NCBI GenBank assembly: GCA_973895155.1
Contig: OZ316891.1
Span: forward strand, 6,448,001 to 6,512,000
Source: Marsupella aquatica
Lineage: Eukaryota > Marchantiophyta
Direction: 5' to 3'
Length of the DNA stretch: 64,000 nt
Positions 1-11,380 of this stretch are shown here, piece after piece. The position numbers and the translations under genes are program-made. Numbering within the stretch: position 1 is the first letter of the stretch; each line of letters starts with the position of its first letter. The notes under the pieces were generated by a model, which saw nothing but the letters and a program-made list of their open reading frames with translations, made no database searches and was not told the origin of the DNA.

Positions 1-364
1 ACAGGACACATTTAGGGCAATCTGAACACTGCAGTCGACATACATTGACATACCACGACAAGAACTCGAATTTTTAACAAATGATAACATATTCATTTGA
101 GGACCGAAGCCACGGTCCTTGCAATAACAGTAATAGCAACTCCGTAATTTGGGTCACAGATGCGTAATCTGGCCTGCAGCCTAACTATCTAGCATCGATG
201 TCTGTCGTCCAGATAGTTAAGCACCGAATGCTGCAAACCCGTTCCACTCCCCTTCCTTCCTACATCTCGTCAAGAAATGGCAATTCAAAAACGGACAAAA
301 CCGGGAGTCACACTTGGATGGACTCCAGAGCGTCCTCCTCTCTGCTTCGTATCACTAAGCCGAT

Positions 365-1301
365 TTACTTCTTTTTATCTTTGTCACCACCGGCGGCCCT
401 GTTGCACAGAACGGCGAAACAATCAGAATAGGGCACAGAAAGGCTACAAACAGCAGGCTACGACAATAGTAAGTAAAAGCTTAAAGGTGCGGCAACAAAC
501 CTGGACTTCCGGAGGACGGTAGTCATCTCCTCTCTTTTCCTCTTGGCACGCAAATGGGTGCCCAATTTCTTCTTGGCGACCTTCAAAGCCCGCTTGTCCT
601 TACCGACCTTCAACAACTCCGTGATTCTCTTCTCATACGGTGCGAATCCAACAACCTCGCGGATCAAAGACCTCACCATCTTGGTTCTCTTTCCGAGTTT
701 CTGCAAAGCCAGCAAATCAACACGCATATCGTCAGACATACAAACCACACTAGCAAATTTCCCTAATCAACAGTTCCCGAAAGTAAACCAGCAAAAACCA
801 CTTGTCGTTCAGTACCTCACATCCCAAAGCTATTTCCCATTCTGCGCTCTCCGTCCCTTTCCTTTCTGTTGCCCCTCTTCGTTAGACCCTCAAACACTGC
901 AGCGGCTACGCCACCCCCGTCCATCCGGAACAACACAAAAACTCACAGGCCCCTTAAACCCGTTTCTTCAATCCTTTTGCTACTCGTCCCATCAACACTC
1001 AATTCCCAAAAAACCACCTCTAAGACTACCGCAACTATTGTAGCATACACGGAAGAGGCAGGGTACCGGGAAACGGAGAACCACGACAACATGGTAAATA
1101 ATCTTCATTCATGTCTTCAATTCATACAACAGAATGCCACGAAAGAGATGAGGATCGAAACCCTAGGAGACGGGGTATAACAGTAGCGAATGCACATACC
1201 CCCTTGGTCGAGGAGGGGCGGGGAGCGAGCTCCCGCTTGGTGACGATGTGGCCCTTGTTCAAGCCCACGGCAATACCGCTGCTGGCCACGGCGGGCGCCA
1301 T
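365..1301 (-). CDS. RPL36: Cytosolic 60S ribosomal protein eL36 (L36), three exons
   Basis: Structural protein of the large cytosolic ribosomal subunit. I read three exons on the minus strand: 1301-1200 (34 codons, starting [18 protein letters not shown]), 700-501 and 398-365. The introns are 701-1199 (donor GTATGT, acceptor TTTGCAG) and 399-500 (donor GTTTGT, acceptor CAACAG). Joined length is 336 nt, giving 111 aa, the usual size for eL36. Family hallmarks are visible: [10 protein letters not shown] in exon 1, then [20 protein letters not shown] and AKRKREEM in exon 2, and a short basic tail ending KDKKK in exon 3. Both junctions keep the reading frame (phase 0, then phase 2). It looks intact and is the only conventional housekeeping gene in the window. 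The start is the first ATG of exon 1, which gives the conserved N-terminus. Identification is firm; exact UTR ends are not visible. Confidence 0.96.
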
Positions 1302-1497
1302 CGCTGCTGCAGATCCGAAGCACCTCCGCGAAGAAACGATCCCGACACAAAATTCAGCGAGACGAGTGACGAATGTCGATCAGAGCTTCCAAAGAGAAAT
1401 GCTCGACGGCCGCTGCGCCTCTTTTCACCAGAGTCTAGAAGAGAGAGGAAAGGAAATGAAAGGAAGGGGATGGGAGGGAAGACGGGGCCAGGCACCG

Positions 1498-1506
1498 AAA
1501 CCCTAG
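1498..1506 (-). promoter_or_regulatory. Telo-box (AAACCCTAG) upstream of RPL36
   Basis: The motif AAACCCTAG lies about 200 bp upstream of the RPL36 start codon, and a second copy lies in intron 1 at 1158-1166. Telo-boxes are an established cis element of plant ribosomal-protein gene promoters. The placement here fits that role, but activity is inferred. Confidence 0.55.
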
Positions 1507-2430
1507 CCTCGGCCCCAGCCTTGCGGACGGGAGCCCTCGGCCCTGGCCCTCGTCCGAGAACCGCGTAGCTTGCGTGGAGAGCGTCCGTTTCCTCTGTAGG
1601 TGTTGTTCACTACAGTAGCTAATTATCATGGTTTTTTGTGGCCGGGAGCTCAGTTGGCGAACCTTGGCCCCGGCCCTTGTCCGAGAACCCCGTAGCTTGT
1701 GTGGAGAGCATCTGTTTCCTCAGTAGGTGTGGTTCACTACAGTAGCTAATAGGGCGTCTCAAACTTTACGTTGCTGCTTCTAGTTGCGGTCAGACACTGA
1801 ATCCCGGGAAAAAAGTGGTAGACACAAAAATCCATGTCCGCACACTGCTGAACCGTGACCAAAACTGCTAGTTCCGGGTCTCTCTTTTTTCCCGCGACTC
1901 CAAGGATTGAGACGCCCTAATATATCGTGGTTTTGGTGGCCGGGAGCTCAGTGGGTGAACCTTGGCCCCGGCCCTTGTCCGAGAACCATGTAGCTTGCAT
2001 GGAGAGCGTCCATTTTCTCAGTAGGTGTGGTTCACTACAGTAGCAAATTACCATGGTTTTTGTGGCCGGAAAGTTGGCAAACCTTGGCCCTGGCCCTCAT
2101 CCGAGAACCACGTATCTTGCATGGAGAGCGTCCATTTCCTCAGTAGGTGTGGTTCACTACAGTATGTGTGGTTCACTACAGTAGCAAATTACCATGGTTT
2201 TTGTGGCCAGGAGCCCAGTTGGTGAACCTTGACCCCGGCCCTCGTCGGAGAACCGCGTAGCTTACGAGGAAAGCATCCTTTTCCTCAATACTGTGGTTCA
2301 CTACAGTACTGCTGAACCACAGTACTGTATCTAATTACTATGGTTTTTGCGGCCAGGAGCTCAGTTGGCAAACCTCGGCCTTGGCCCTTGTCCAATAAGC
2401 AAGTAGCTTGCTTGGAGAGCAGGTTCGCCA
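1500..2430. repeat. Tandem array of ~127-bp units upstream of RPL36
   Basis: The phrase GGTTCACTACAGTAGC recurs near 1606, 1734, 2029, 2154, 2171 and 2299. Between copies come a GTGGCCGGGAGCTCAGTTGG block, a CCCCGGCCC block, GAGAACC, and GTAGCTTG with GGAGAGCGTCC. Spacing is about 125-128 bp once the MITE at 1751-1918 is removed. Units differ by scattered substitutions and one has a 17-bp partial duplication near 2155-2175. The array begins right at the RPL36 promoter, so it may influence that gene. No coding potential is seen and the origin of the repeat is unknown. Confidence 0.85.
1751..1918. mobile_element. 168-bp MITE with perfect 12-bp inverted ends
   Basis: A 168-bp sequence interrupts one unit of the ~127-bp array. 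It starts AGGGCGTCTCAA and ends TTGAGACGCCCT, a perfect 12-bp terminal inverted repeat, extendable to 13 with the flanking T and A. The flanks read AAT on both sides, giving a 3-bp AAT target duplication; a 2-bp TA duplication is an equally legal parse. It has no ORF, so it is a non-autonomous DNA transposon. The superfamily is undecided. It is unrelated to the CTCGGGG family elsewhere in this window. Confidence 0.85.
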
Positions 2431-3090
2431 ACCAAACTCCTTGCCAAAAAAAAAAAACAGTAGATAGCTCCACGGTCCACCTCATTTAGTGTTTAGCCTT
2501 TTAAATTCACCGTTTACGTCTCACATAAAAATAGTGTGTCACATTATTTCAGGTGTCACACTAATTAGAGTTCACAAGAAAGTCACACTTTTGGGCTCAC
2601 TAAGTGAGATGTTCACCTTGAATACTACACACTGAGAATCTAGGCATAAAACTAAGACTCAAGAAGACTCTCATTATGAAGTAACATCATGACTTAACAT
2701 ACTTCATTAGTGTGATTTGGGTTGGAAAAAAATGTTCACACAATAAAGTGTGAGTCACTTTAATTTTGGTGTCACACTAATTATATACTCAAACTATTTA
2801 CGGTAGACAGTGTAGTGAACCACTCTAGTGAGGAAATATATACGCCCACTCTCCACACAAGCTACACAGGCTAGGTATTGGACAATGTCCGGGGCCAAGA
2901 TTTGCCAACCAAATTCCTAGCCAAAAAACACCATGGTAATTAGCTAGTGTACCACAATAGTGGGGAAATGGACTCTCTCGCTCTAGCTAATTACTGTGGT
3001 TTTTTGGCTGGGAGTTTGGTGGTGAATCTTGGCCCCAGCCATCGTCCCATACTTGTGTAGCTTGGGTGGAGAGCGGGATTTCAAAGTGCA
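2431..3090. repeat. AT-rich insert between diverged array units
   Basis: 2460-2810 is AT-rich, with repeated GTGTCACACTAATTA-like words (for example near 2547 and 2771) and no clear ends. At 2811-2975 the ~127-bp array unit reappears in reverse orientation, and at 2985-3075 a partial unit appears in forward orientation. The segment therefore looks like an old insertion plus inversion at the edge of the array. No gene is visible. Confidence 0.5.
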
Positions 3091-3629
3091 CACGTTCAAT
3101 TTCACTAGGAATCCACAGTTTATGGTGAGTATATTATTTATTATAGGACAGAAATGGGCAATAGCAAGGAAGGAACAGGGGGAGGAAATGATGCTTTTAT
3201 ATGATTGGGCAGGTGTGGTTTGAGGGGCTATTACAATATCATTTTCATTGGGCAACAACAGCCCTTCCAAACTAAAGCCTTTGTTTCTCAGGGCATTATG
3301 GCCCAAAATGCCCTGTAAGTAGGTTATTACTATATATATTTGAGTGTCCATTGTGATATTTGTTTTGTAATTATAATGGGGTGCTTAATGGAGAAGAATG
3401 CCCACTCCAGATTTGATCTACGAACTATGAAACATCTCATCTACAATTACTAAATTAAAGTAGTAAAACATTAAAATAATCTCAGGCCATTAAGTGTAGC
3501 CCCTAAAACCTCAAGTTAAAGCCATCATTTTGAGGGCCATCACAAAAATCATTTTGGGTCATTTGACGTTTCATTAATGTAGAATAGATTGGTGCAAATT
3601 TCTACATCAATTGATGTAGTTTCTATTAT
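3091..3629. other. Intergenic, no feature seen
   Basis: AT-rich sequence between the repeat array and the first copia LTR. The open frames are short, with no recognisable domain. The last five bases, ATTAT at 3625-3629, are the target duplication of Copia-1. Confidence 0.6.
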
Positions 3630-3967
3630 TGTTAAGGATTGCTCTTAGTCATGTGACTCAAAGGTTACGGTAATTAGGTTAACCTCAGTTAGGGACTTAA
3701 TTGAGGTTAGGCTAGTCGTGTGTGACAGACCTAGCTTGCATATACCAGGTTAGCGTAAGCCGCTGGTATGTGGTGCTTGCTCATTGTAATGGAACAACTT
3801 GAGGAAGAGAGAGAGCTTGTGTGTTCTACTACTCTGAAGTAAAGTTAGTGTGTTCGAGTGGACGTAGCCTTTGAGAAGAGGTGAACCACATATGGATTGT
3901 GTCGACTACGTGAGCATGGTATGAGTCATGATCGTATCATTATGAAGGAAGATGTCATAGTTCAACA
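3630..3967 (+). repeat. 5' LTR of Copia-1 (338 bp)
   Basis: Begins TG and ends CA (TTCAACA). It matches the truncated LTR at 18959-19218 over its last ~270 bp, and it is diverged from but recognisably related to the 345-bp LTRs of Copia-2. It is followed directly by the primer binding site. Confidence 0.9.
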
Positions 3968-3969
3968 AT

Positions 3970-3981
3970 TGGTATCAGAGC
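3970..3981 (+). promoter_or_regulatory. Primer binding site, initiator Met-tRNA
   Basis: TGGTATCAGAGC starts two bases after the 5' LTR. It is the standard plant copia primer site complementary to the 3' end of initiator methionine tRNA. The same motif follows the Copia-2 LTR. Confidence 0.9.
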
Positions 3982-5841
3982 AATCTTGGGAGGTGACGCT
4001 GAGGTGACGATAAACATAAGCAAAAGCCAATAGCACTTGCAACGTATCCCGCATAGACGCCGTAGGCGCGTTGAAATAACGAGAAAGATTTACCTTTAAT
4101 CTATATCCGCATTGAGACAAAAAATAGAATTTTACCATCATTATCGCCGATGATTTGTGTCATTATTGGCTCTACCTTTCATGAATTTTTCATGACGTGT
4201 TTGTGATGTTTTTTCCAACGGTTAGTGCCGGTGGATTTCACGGAGTTCCATCGCATGGAACTTGGAGCTGTTGGGCTCATTGGATAGATCGGGGCAAGGG
4301 CATTCTAATGGTGCTTAGAAATCACTGAACGGAGTTTGTGGTGTAGAGGAATTCACATTTCCACCGTTCTGGATTTTTTGTGATTCGTGTTTGACGGTTT
4401 TTCTTTGACGGTTTTTGTGGGAGGGACTTGAGATTGTTTACTCGATGGTGTGAGCTTTGCGGTGCGCAAGGCATCACATATTATAGCTCAAATTGTAGAT
4501 CGGGCGAAGCTGGTCATTTCGGTATCAGGTGTGGTGAAAAGGATAAATTGAGTGTGACGGTATGAGTGACGGAGTCATTTCTGGTTTTGTTTATGGCTAT
4601 GGAGAAATAGCCTTGACTGAACTGGGTTTCTTGTCATTGGGTCCAACTTGGAGGAAGATTCGTGAAGTGCTACGGCTTAAAGGAGAGATCATGGCGAGGC
4701 GGTCATTTTGAGCTTGGGATTGGCACTTGACGCGGAGCAAGCAAGTTGCAGTGAATGTTTGTACGTTGCTGGACCTGCTGACGGCAAGGCGACAAAGGAG
4801 GCAAAATCCGAAAACATTTTTTCCTATCAGCGGCATTAACTTGACCAAGCGACAAGGGGTGTAAAAAGGGAAACTTTTTTTGTAAGGGTCAAATTTTGCT
4901 TTTAAAGGGGTGTTTTCTCGTGTGTATACACACCTCGGCCCCCTTGAGCCCCTTATACACATAACCCCGCTCCTCCCTGACTACTCTATTTTGTGGCTAC
5001 GACTACCTCACCGATCGGTGGCTTTTTTTGCCGCTCCCCGCATCCCGCCCTTTGCCTGCTAGTTAGTCATAGCCGCAACTCAGTTTCCTCCCCCCTCCCT
5101 CTTCGCACCCGGTATCCCCCTCCCGCACTTGTTTCTTTGTCGCCGCTTTGCGGCATCATTTCAGTTCTCGGCCCAGCTCGCCCCCGGTCACCTATATTCG
5201 GCCCCTTCTTTCCCCGACCATACGCCTTCTACGCCCTTGTACATACCGCCTGGCCGGTCACGCGTATAGGGATTTTTGGGGTATAGGGCCTTTTTGGGCC
5301 GTATTTTCATGTTAAGGGGCTTAAACCCCCCTTTAGGCCTGGTTTTTTTAATTTCTTTTTTCCGCCTCTCATTGGTTAGGCGGCATCCCGGGCCCGATGA
5401 CCCGCCAATTTAACTACTTGGATAGGGAGAACGGCCCCCTGTGAGACCTGCTACACAGTCGGAGAATATTGCTGAAAAATAGAGAGCGTGCTTTTGGCCA
5501 TTTGTAAAAGATTCTGACTTGAAGATGATAACTTTTTGGGTTCTTTTTTGGTGAGGGTGGAGCCATTGAAGTCGGGACTGAAGCTACCAACGCGGTGCAC
5601 TAATCAATTTGTATTCTGGTTATTCCCTGAGGTGGTCAAAATATTTTTCATCGAAGCTTGATTTCAATTTTAGATTTTGGCGTTGGTTTGCTAGGCTAGC
5701 GGGCTATGTGGTGGTGATATAAGCTACAAGTTTTTTTAGAAGTTGCAAAAATTGATTTTTTTTCCATGATGTTGAGTTGAGTTGGGATGGAAGAAAGGAA
5801 AAAGCGACAAAAGGATATAGGAAGCAACGTATCAATAGCAC
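3982..5841 (+). other. Untranslated leader of Copia-1
   Basis: A long non-coding stretch between the primer site and gag. It includes a C-rich part at about 4980-5440 that corresponds to the 45370-45700 leader segment of Copia-2. A fragment like its 5690-5755 part (GCTAGGCTAGCGGGCTA) is found again at about 39735-39800. No conserved protein is visible. Confidence 0.6.
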
Positions 5842-6302
5842 GTGAAGAACGTTGGGAGGACAGAGACGGCATCCAAGTTTGGAGGTGTCAAGTTTGAGGT
5901 AGAAAAGTATGATGGACGGACGGATTACTTGCTATGGGAAAAACTGGTCAAGAGAATTCTTCATGCTATGGGCCTAGATCATCTACTGGGGAGGAGTCTA
6001 GCAGTGAAGAGGAGATCCCGTTGAGAAAATGGAGGCAGGAGCAAGGGATCGTTGTTCATGCGGTGATGTTGTATCTCAAACCGCATATCATCAAGAAGTT
6101 GGATGACTACGAGGATTGCGTATGCTTGTTCAAGTCTCTAAGAGACAAGCTACCACAAAGATGCCTCAAATCGGTTATACAAGAAGTCTCTCTTGATGAG
6201 CTTGAGGCTCAAAGAAGGAGGCAAGCTTAGAGATCACTTGGATAAATTTGACAGCCTAGCTATGGATTTATCAAATCTTGGCAAGGGAGTGGAAGATGAA
6301 GA
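5842..6302 (+). pseudogene. Copia-1 gag, first part (frameshifted)
   Basis: Three short frames in succession match the Copia-2 gag. They are KFGGVKFEVEKYDG with LLWEKLVKRILHAMGL (frame from 5842), then WRQEQ with LYLKPHIIKKLDDYEDC (frame from 5934), then MSLRLKEGGKLRDHLDKFDS to GKGVEDED (frame from 6193). At least two frameshifts separate them. The frame then stops at 6302, where the DNA transposon begins, and picks up again at 18687. At the position where Copia-2 has a TAG stop (46458), Copia-1 still has CAG. Confidence 0.85.
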
Positions 6303-7120
6303 CTCGGGGCCTCAGTATACAGAGGCCCCCATACCACGCTCGATGTTTTGGTCCCTTGTGACCCTAACTTATTAAGTAAAATATTTTTTTCTCCCTCCCT
6401 ACCATACTTAGAAGAATTCCAAATCCTTAAATTTTGACCCCTAAAAAAGGTTAAGTAAATTTTTGGCTTCATTTAAACATACCTTACTAAGAAAAGAAAA
6501 GTTCTTTCAAATGCGTACCTTTTTTGAGTGTTTGTCAAGATTATTCGAGTCTTATTGAAGCCCTCCTATGCTCCTTTGCATTGGCATCCATGATGTCTCA
6601 TCATAAAAAACTTATAATATATAGTGTTGATGCTTCCACTAAGAATCTCAATTCTAGTAGAAGCTTCAGGAATATACAATATGAGTTGTTCATATTTGCA
6701 ATCTCCTATGCTTACAGTCTCATGTGAAAGGTAGGTACGTGCACCAAAAGGAAATTGAGTTAACAATCTGAATGAGTGTATGTGGCAGAGGGAAATTGAA
6801 CCCCTGATTGAGCAAGAAGCTCAAGTATCCAAATCTGCCACCCCCTAACCTATTCCCCTAACCTATCCCTTGTACCTACTTAAACCACTACCATGACTAT
6901 GGATACATGCACATCATTCAACTCTAGACATGGTCTCTAGATAAGTATCCAAAGCTTGTTTGTCAACTCGATCTAACACATACACTAAGCCAATCCCTTG
7001 TTTCATGGTCAAAGTAACATTAGTCATCACCATTTCTATATCAATCCATTGTAAATCAATAGTATCATAAGTGAATTCAACCTTGCTTGAGCTTGTTGGC
7101 TTATACCAATTAAATAAAAA
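6303..7120. other. Left subterminal region of the 12.4-kb transposon
   Basis: Non-coding. The first ~120 bp (end motif, then a CCCCCATACCACGC block and GTCCCTTGTGACCC) align with the left end of the MITE at 53883-54179. The rest is AT-rich with no ORF of note. The transposase stop codon follows at 7121-7123 on the minus strand. Confidence 0.6.
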
Positions 7121-8053
7121 CTAACAAATACTCCCTATGTGTCCATGAGGACGTGTAGGCCTGTCAAGCAAATCAATAGCAGATCTCACTCTAGTCCATT
7201 GTCCCTTAACTTTCTGTCTCATCATCATAATCCGACCAAGCCAAAATTCTTTCTTGGCTTGAACTTCTGGTTCCTGAGTCCTAGCTTTACCTCTTCCCTT
7301 ACCTTTCCCCTTCTTTGATCTTGTAGAAGGGCCTGCAGCATTAGCACTTTCAAATGCTACTCCACAATCACTCCCAACATCAACAAAACAGGTCGCAGTA
7401 TTTGGATCACATTGTTTCCTCTTACCAAGATTATATGCCACTTGTTTCACCCTTGTGAGCCTATCCTTGGACAAATGAGGGTTGCCCACTAGTTGACTCA
7501 CCAAAGTAGATTTGTAAATTGTTCTGCTCTCATAGGTAACTGTAGGCAACACCTTCCTCTTTTCCTGTAGAGGGCTCTGAATAGACTTTGTAAGATCAGC
7601 CACAACAGAAGACAACACATGACGAACCTCATGCCCCAAAGTATCTATCTCTACAGAATGAGGTTCTGGTACATCTAACTCAGCCCCATCCTGCAAAACA
7701 TCGTTAGGAATGGTTAGCTCATCTGTCAACCATGCATCAATTCGATTTAGATCTTCCTCAGGGTCTTCAAATTCATGAAACTCTCCTTCTGGACGAGGTC
7801 CAATTGGAGATCTATGCTCTACATGGTCTTCAGAATCGTCAACAACAACTGCCTTTGCTATGACAGCTGAATCTGGCCATGTTTCACCTTCCACATGCCA
7901 GGGGTGAGTCCACCATCGCTTTCTTGATGCTGGCAGATCACTTCGGGGAGACATTCGCAACCTTCTAAGGAACTCTTTTGCTTCTTCAAATCCTTCTTTC
8001 AAGGCTGCAACCACCAACTCATTAGTTTGCACTTCAGAGTAATCAAAAAGATT

Positions 8054-11000
8054 GGATGGGAATGACGGATCCCCCTTCTGACCCTCACATGAGATTTGCA
8101 CAGGCTTTTCAAAGGATAAGGCAATGCTATATGACCCTACAGGCTTCTCCCCTTCCACGCGACCAGGAGATGTTACTATTGAAAGAGAAACTTCGCCTAC
8201 TGAAGATTACAATCATGGAAGATTACTCCCCCGATAGCATCAGGGATTTTGCAAACACTAAGGACAGTGTACGTTCTTTAGAGCTAGAAGAAGCGCATCA
8301 CTGTCGCAGACTCTCTCGAATTAAATGGCTTGGGCAGGGGGATGAGCCTTCTAAATTCTACTTCTCAACTGTGAAAGCAAAGAGGCAGCGAGAAAGAATG
8401 GAGTACTTGGTGGTGGAAGGAGGACGCGAAATACTGGATGAAAAACTTGTGGTTCAAGAATTACAGAGCTTCTGTGAGGCCCTTTACTCACCACCTGTGC
8501 GGACTGCTGAAGCCCTCAGAGATATGTATGCAGCTCGTAGAGAACTGACCCAAACCACTCATTTTGCCCCTTCGTCGGCAAAAATCAAAATGCTGGAAGA
8601 GCTTCCCTCTACGAGAGAGATACAGGAGACACTAATGATGCTACCCAATGACAAGGCTCCTGGAATCGACGGAATGACGGCAGAAGTGTTCAGAGCTTGC
8701 TGGAACTTCATGGAAGCCGATTTTCATGACATGATTTCTGATTTCTGGAGGACAGGACAACTTGCCTCCTGTATCCGTGATGGTGTGATTCGGTTTATTT
8801 CGAAGAAAACGGATAAACGTCGTTTAGGAGATTGGAGAGCTTTGACCATGCTTACCACTACCTATAAACTCATTGCTAAACTGTTGGCCCTCAGGTTAAA
8901 AATACTACTTCCCAGTATGATTAGCCCGCAACAGACTGGCTTTATCCCTGGTAGGCACATACTGGAAAACATCTCCCTCACCTGGCTGGCCAATGATTGG
9001 ATTAATTGTACCAGGACGCCATCTCTTTTCTTGAAACTGGACTTTGAAAAAGCTTTTGACAGAGTAGATCATTCCTACATCTGGGAAACGATGTACTTGT
9101 TAGGGATAGGATCCCACTTTATTTTTCTTGTCAAATCGTTGATTGGTGGTGCTACCTCCAGGGCTCTGGTTAATGGCCTCTGGACCGCTGATGTGAGGAT
9201 GTGCAGAGGGGTACGACAAGGCTGCCCACTTTCCCCTTTACTTTTTGTTCTATCTACTCAACCGCTCATGGATTTTTTCAAGGCTGAAATTGAGGCAGGT
9301 CGACTACAGGGTATACAGGTGTCTTCAGTTTTGACTATCTGCTTTAGACTCTTTGCTGATGACCTTGGGATGTTCATTCCTGCCACAGCGGAGTCTTTTG
9401 AACAGGCTAGATGTGCTATTAATTGCTATGAGCGTGTGACGGGTGCTAAATTAAATCTAAGCAAATCGGTGGTGGTGCCTATTGCATTAGATGACATCCC
9501 TGGTTGGCTTAGGGAGACTGGCTGCCTGATCAGTGCGGAAGGAGTTGTCCAAAAATACCTCGGGGCACCCTTCGGTTACGGTCTCTCCGAGGCACAATTG
9601 CATGGTTTTTGTCTTGACAGGATCAGTGCTCGGCTCTCATCTTGGTCTACTCGGTTTCTTTCATTCACTGGTCGGGTGCTACTGGTCAAGCATGTCCTAC
9701 AGGCTATCCCGGTCTACCACATGATGTTTCTCAGGTCACCTAGTTCCTTGGCTAAGAGACTGATAGCCTTGAGTCAGGTCTTTCTATGGGGGATGAATAA
9801 ACAGGGAGGGAAGCGGATCTCCCTGGTGGCCTGGTCCAAGTTATGTCGACCCAAGATGGAAGGTGGTCTGGGCTTTAAAGAATTTTGCAGTCATTCTGAT
9901 GCCCTCTTGAGCAGGTGGTTTACTGGAGCACTGGATCATCCAGGGTCGGAGTGGGCTCTAATGTATGCTGAGAATTTACTGCTGACAAAATGGAGAAACT
10001 TTAAGACTGTCCGTAGAAACCGCTACTCCATGCAGGACAAGATTCTTTTGAGCACACCTCGTTCTTTTGGCCGTTTACAGTACACAGGACAGATTTGGAG
10101 TGCTTGGATGCAGGTGAGAGGGAATCTGATCTTCTGTCCTGGCACCGGCTCAATTCCCGGTCATTGGGGGATCGAAGACCTTCTTAGATGCTTACATGGA
10201 TACTACGACTTGCAGGAGGACATCAGAACTAGCATTGTTAAGATTTGTGGGAAACTGGGGATCAGGAAAGTATGTGACTTTTGGTCCCCTGCTGTCCACG
10301 AGTGGAAGGACTTACATGATAAGATGCATCGCATTCGTGGGCTCCCTGAGGATCTCAAGAGAACTTGCTTTGCTCTTCTGGATACAATCCGTTTGACTAC
10401 CTTCCAGGGAAGTAACATGGACTCCCCTGCCAGACAATGGCGTTGGCTTGATCTTGCTTCACATCCCAAGCTATTTGTTTTATCTAATCATAGGATTTAT
10501 GATATGCTCCGCACTAAGGGATCTGATTACGTTCGGCTAAACAGGATCTGGGATGTCATGCTTTCAGAGAAAGAATGGAGTGATGTCTGGCAGATTTCTT
10601 GGAAATCTGATCTGTCCACCAGGGCTAAAACCTTTGTATGGCGTGTTCTTGCCCAGGGCCTGTTCTCCGGATCCAGGGCTTTGCGGATTTTGAAGTCTGA
10701 TGGCTGCTGTGAGCTCTGCCGGGGGGTGATTGAGACTATCCCACACCTTTTCTTTCACTGCCGACATGCACAGAGCTGCTGGAGCGAGACAAGTGGCTGG
10801 TTGAATGGACAGATTATTGGCCAGGACTTTAGCATTTTTGATCTCCTACTGTCTTGCCGTGTGAAGTCCCCACTGAGCACACTACGTGCCTTTTTAATCT
10901 ACCAAATCCTCTGGAATATCTGGACTGCTCGGAATGGACAGATCTTTGACTTGACAAAGACCACGAAACGCAACTTTGATCAAATAGCTGTTATTTCTGG

Positions 11001-11380
11001 GACGCTTGATCATCTTTCTGGGGTGACAGTCACATCTGGAACAAGCAAGAAACATGATCGTCTGATGGGTGCTACTGTTATGCTGGATAGAGAAAGAAGC
11101 AAGATTTTAGGTGGTAGAATTAGACGTATTGAATCTTCATGAAAGTAATGTCCCTCTGCTGGACTTTGGATGGCCTGCCCTTCACGTTTGTTTTTTAGAT
11201 ATGTGCTTTTGGCCTGCCAAGAGCCTAGTGTTAGAAAGATACCATGCTCCTTACTGGACTCTTTGGTCTTGGAGCTTGTACCCACTGCCCTTTTGGGACT
11301 GTTGCCGTTTGGCCTGCTTGGTCCCCTCATCCGTGGGGTTCACGCGGAATAAAATTCAAATTAAAAAAAAAAAAAAAAAA
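8054..11380 (+). mobile_element. 5'-truncated L1-type LINE with poly(A) tail
   Basis: A non-LTR retrotransposon inserted in the transposase gene. The target duplication is AGAGTAATCAAAAAGATT at 8036-8053 and the same with one A for C at 11380-11397. The 3' end is an 18-A tract at 11363-11380. Removing the insert joins the transposase frames: the same residues (NLF, aromatic, YS) are encoded on both flanks. The element is 5' truncated, with no apurinic endonuclease domain upstream of the reverse transcriptase. Its long ORF is open, so insertion looks fairly recent. Confidence 0.93.
8056..11142 (+). CDS. LINE ORF2 fragment: reverse transcriptase and zf-RVT domain
   Basis: A 1028-codon open frame running from the truncated 5' end of the LINE. 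Reverse transcriptase motifs are in order: NDKAPGIDGMTAEVF, TGFIPGRHILENISL, LKLDFEKAFDRVDHSYIWE, GVRQGCPLSPLLF, FRLFADDLGMF (catalytic FADD) and KYLGAPFG. A thumb-like GRVLLVKHVLQAIPVYH follows, then a C-terminal zinc domain with CCELC...HLFFHC typical of plant L1 elements. The N-terminal endonuclease is missing, so the annotated start is only where truncation left an ATG. Its first ~100 bp overlap an apparent minus-strand ORF that is an artefact of the junction. No internal stop is present. It probably cannot act alone. Confidence 0.93.
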   Translation: MGMTDPPSDPHMRFAQAFQRIRQCYMTLQASPLPRDQEMLLLKEKLRLLKITIMEDYSPDSIRDFANTKDSVRSLELEEAHHCRRLSRIKWLGQGDEPSKFYFSTVKAKRQRERMEYLVVEGGREILDEKLVVQELQSFCEALYSPPVRTAEALRDMYAARRELTQTTHFAPSSAKIKMLEELPSTREIQETLMMLPNDKAPGIDGMTAEVFRACWNFMEADFHDMISDFWRTGQLASCIRDGVIRFISKKTDKRRLGDWRALTMLTTTYKLIAKLLALRLKILLPSMISPQQTGFIPGRHILENISLTWLANDWINCTRTPSLFLKLDFEKAFDRVDHSYIWETMYLLGIGSHFIFLVKSLIGGATSRALVNGLWTADVRMCRGVRQGCPLSPLLFVLSTQPLMDFFKAEIEAGRLQGIQVSSVLTICFRLFADDLGMFIPATAESFEQARCAINCYERVTGAKLNLSKSVVVPIALDDIPGWLRETGCLISAEGVVQKYLGAPFGYGLSEAQLHGFCLDRISARLSSWSTRFLSFTGRVLLVKHVLQAIPVYHMMFLRSPSSLAKRLIALSQVFLWGMNKQGGKRISLVAWSKLCRPKMEGGLGFKEFCSHSDALLSRWFTGALDHPGSEWALMYAENLLLTKWRNFKTVRRNRYSMQDKILLSTPRSFGRLQYTGQIWSAWMQVRGNLIFCPGTGSIPGHWGIEDLLRCLHGYYDLQEDIRTSIVKICGKLGIRKVCDFWSPAVHEWKDLHDKMHRIRGLPEDLKRTCFALLDTIRLTTFQGSNMDSPARQWRWLDLASHPKLFVLSNHRIYDMLRTKGSDYVRLNRIWDVMLSEKEWSDVWQISWKSDLSTRAKTFVWRVLAQGLFSGSRALRILKSDGCCELCRGVIETIPHLFFHCRHAQSCWSETSGWLNGQIIGQDFSIFDLLLSCRVKSPLSTLRAFLIYQILWNIWTARNGQIFDLTKTTKRNFDQIAVISGTLDHLSGVTVTSGTSKKHDRLMGATVMLDRERSKILGGRIRRIESS

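Noticed and set aside
198-1043. Several plus-strand ORFs over the RPL36 locus
   Set aside because: They are antisense shadows of the three RPL36 exons and introns.
2460-2810. AT-rich block in the RPL36 upstream array as another MITE
   Set aside because: No convincing terminal inverted repeat or target duplication could be read.
7121-8158. The full 345-codon minus-strand ORF as one gene
   Set aside because: Its first ~35 codons are antisense LINE sequence; only 8053-7121 belongs to the transposase.
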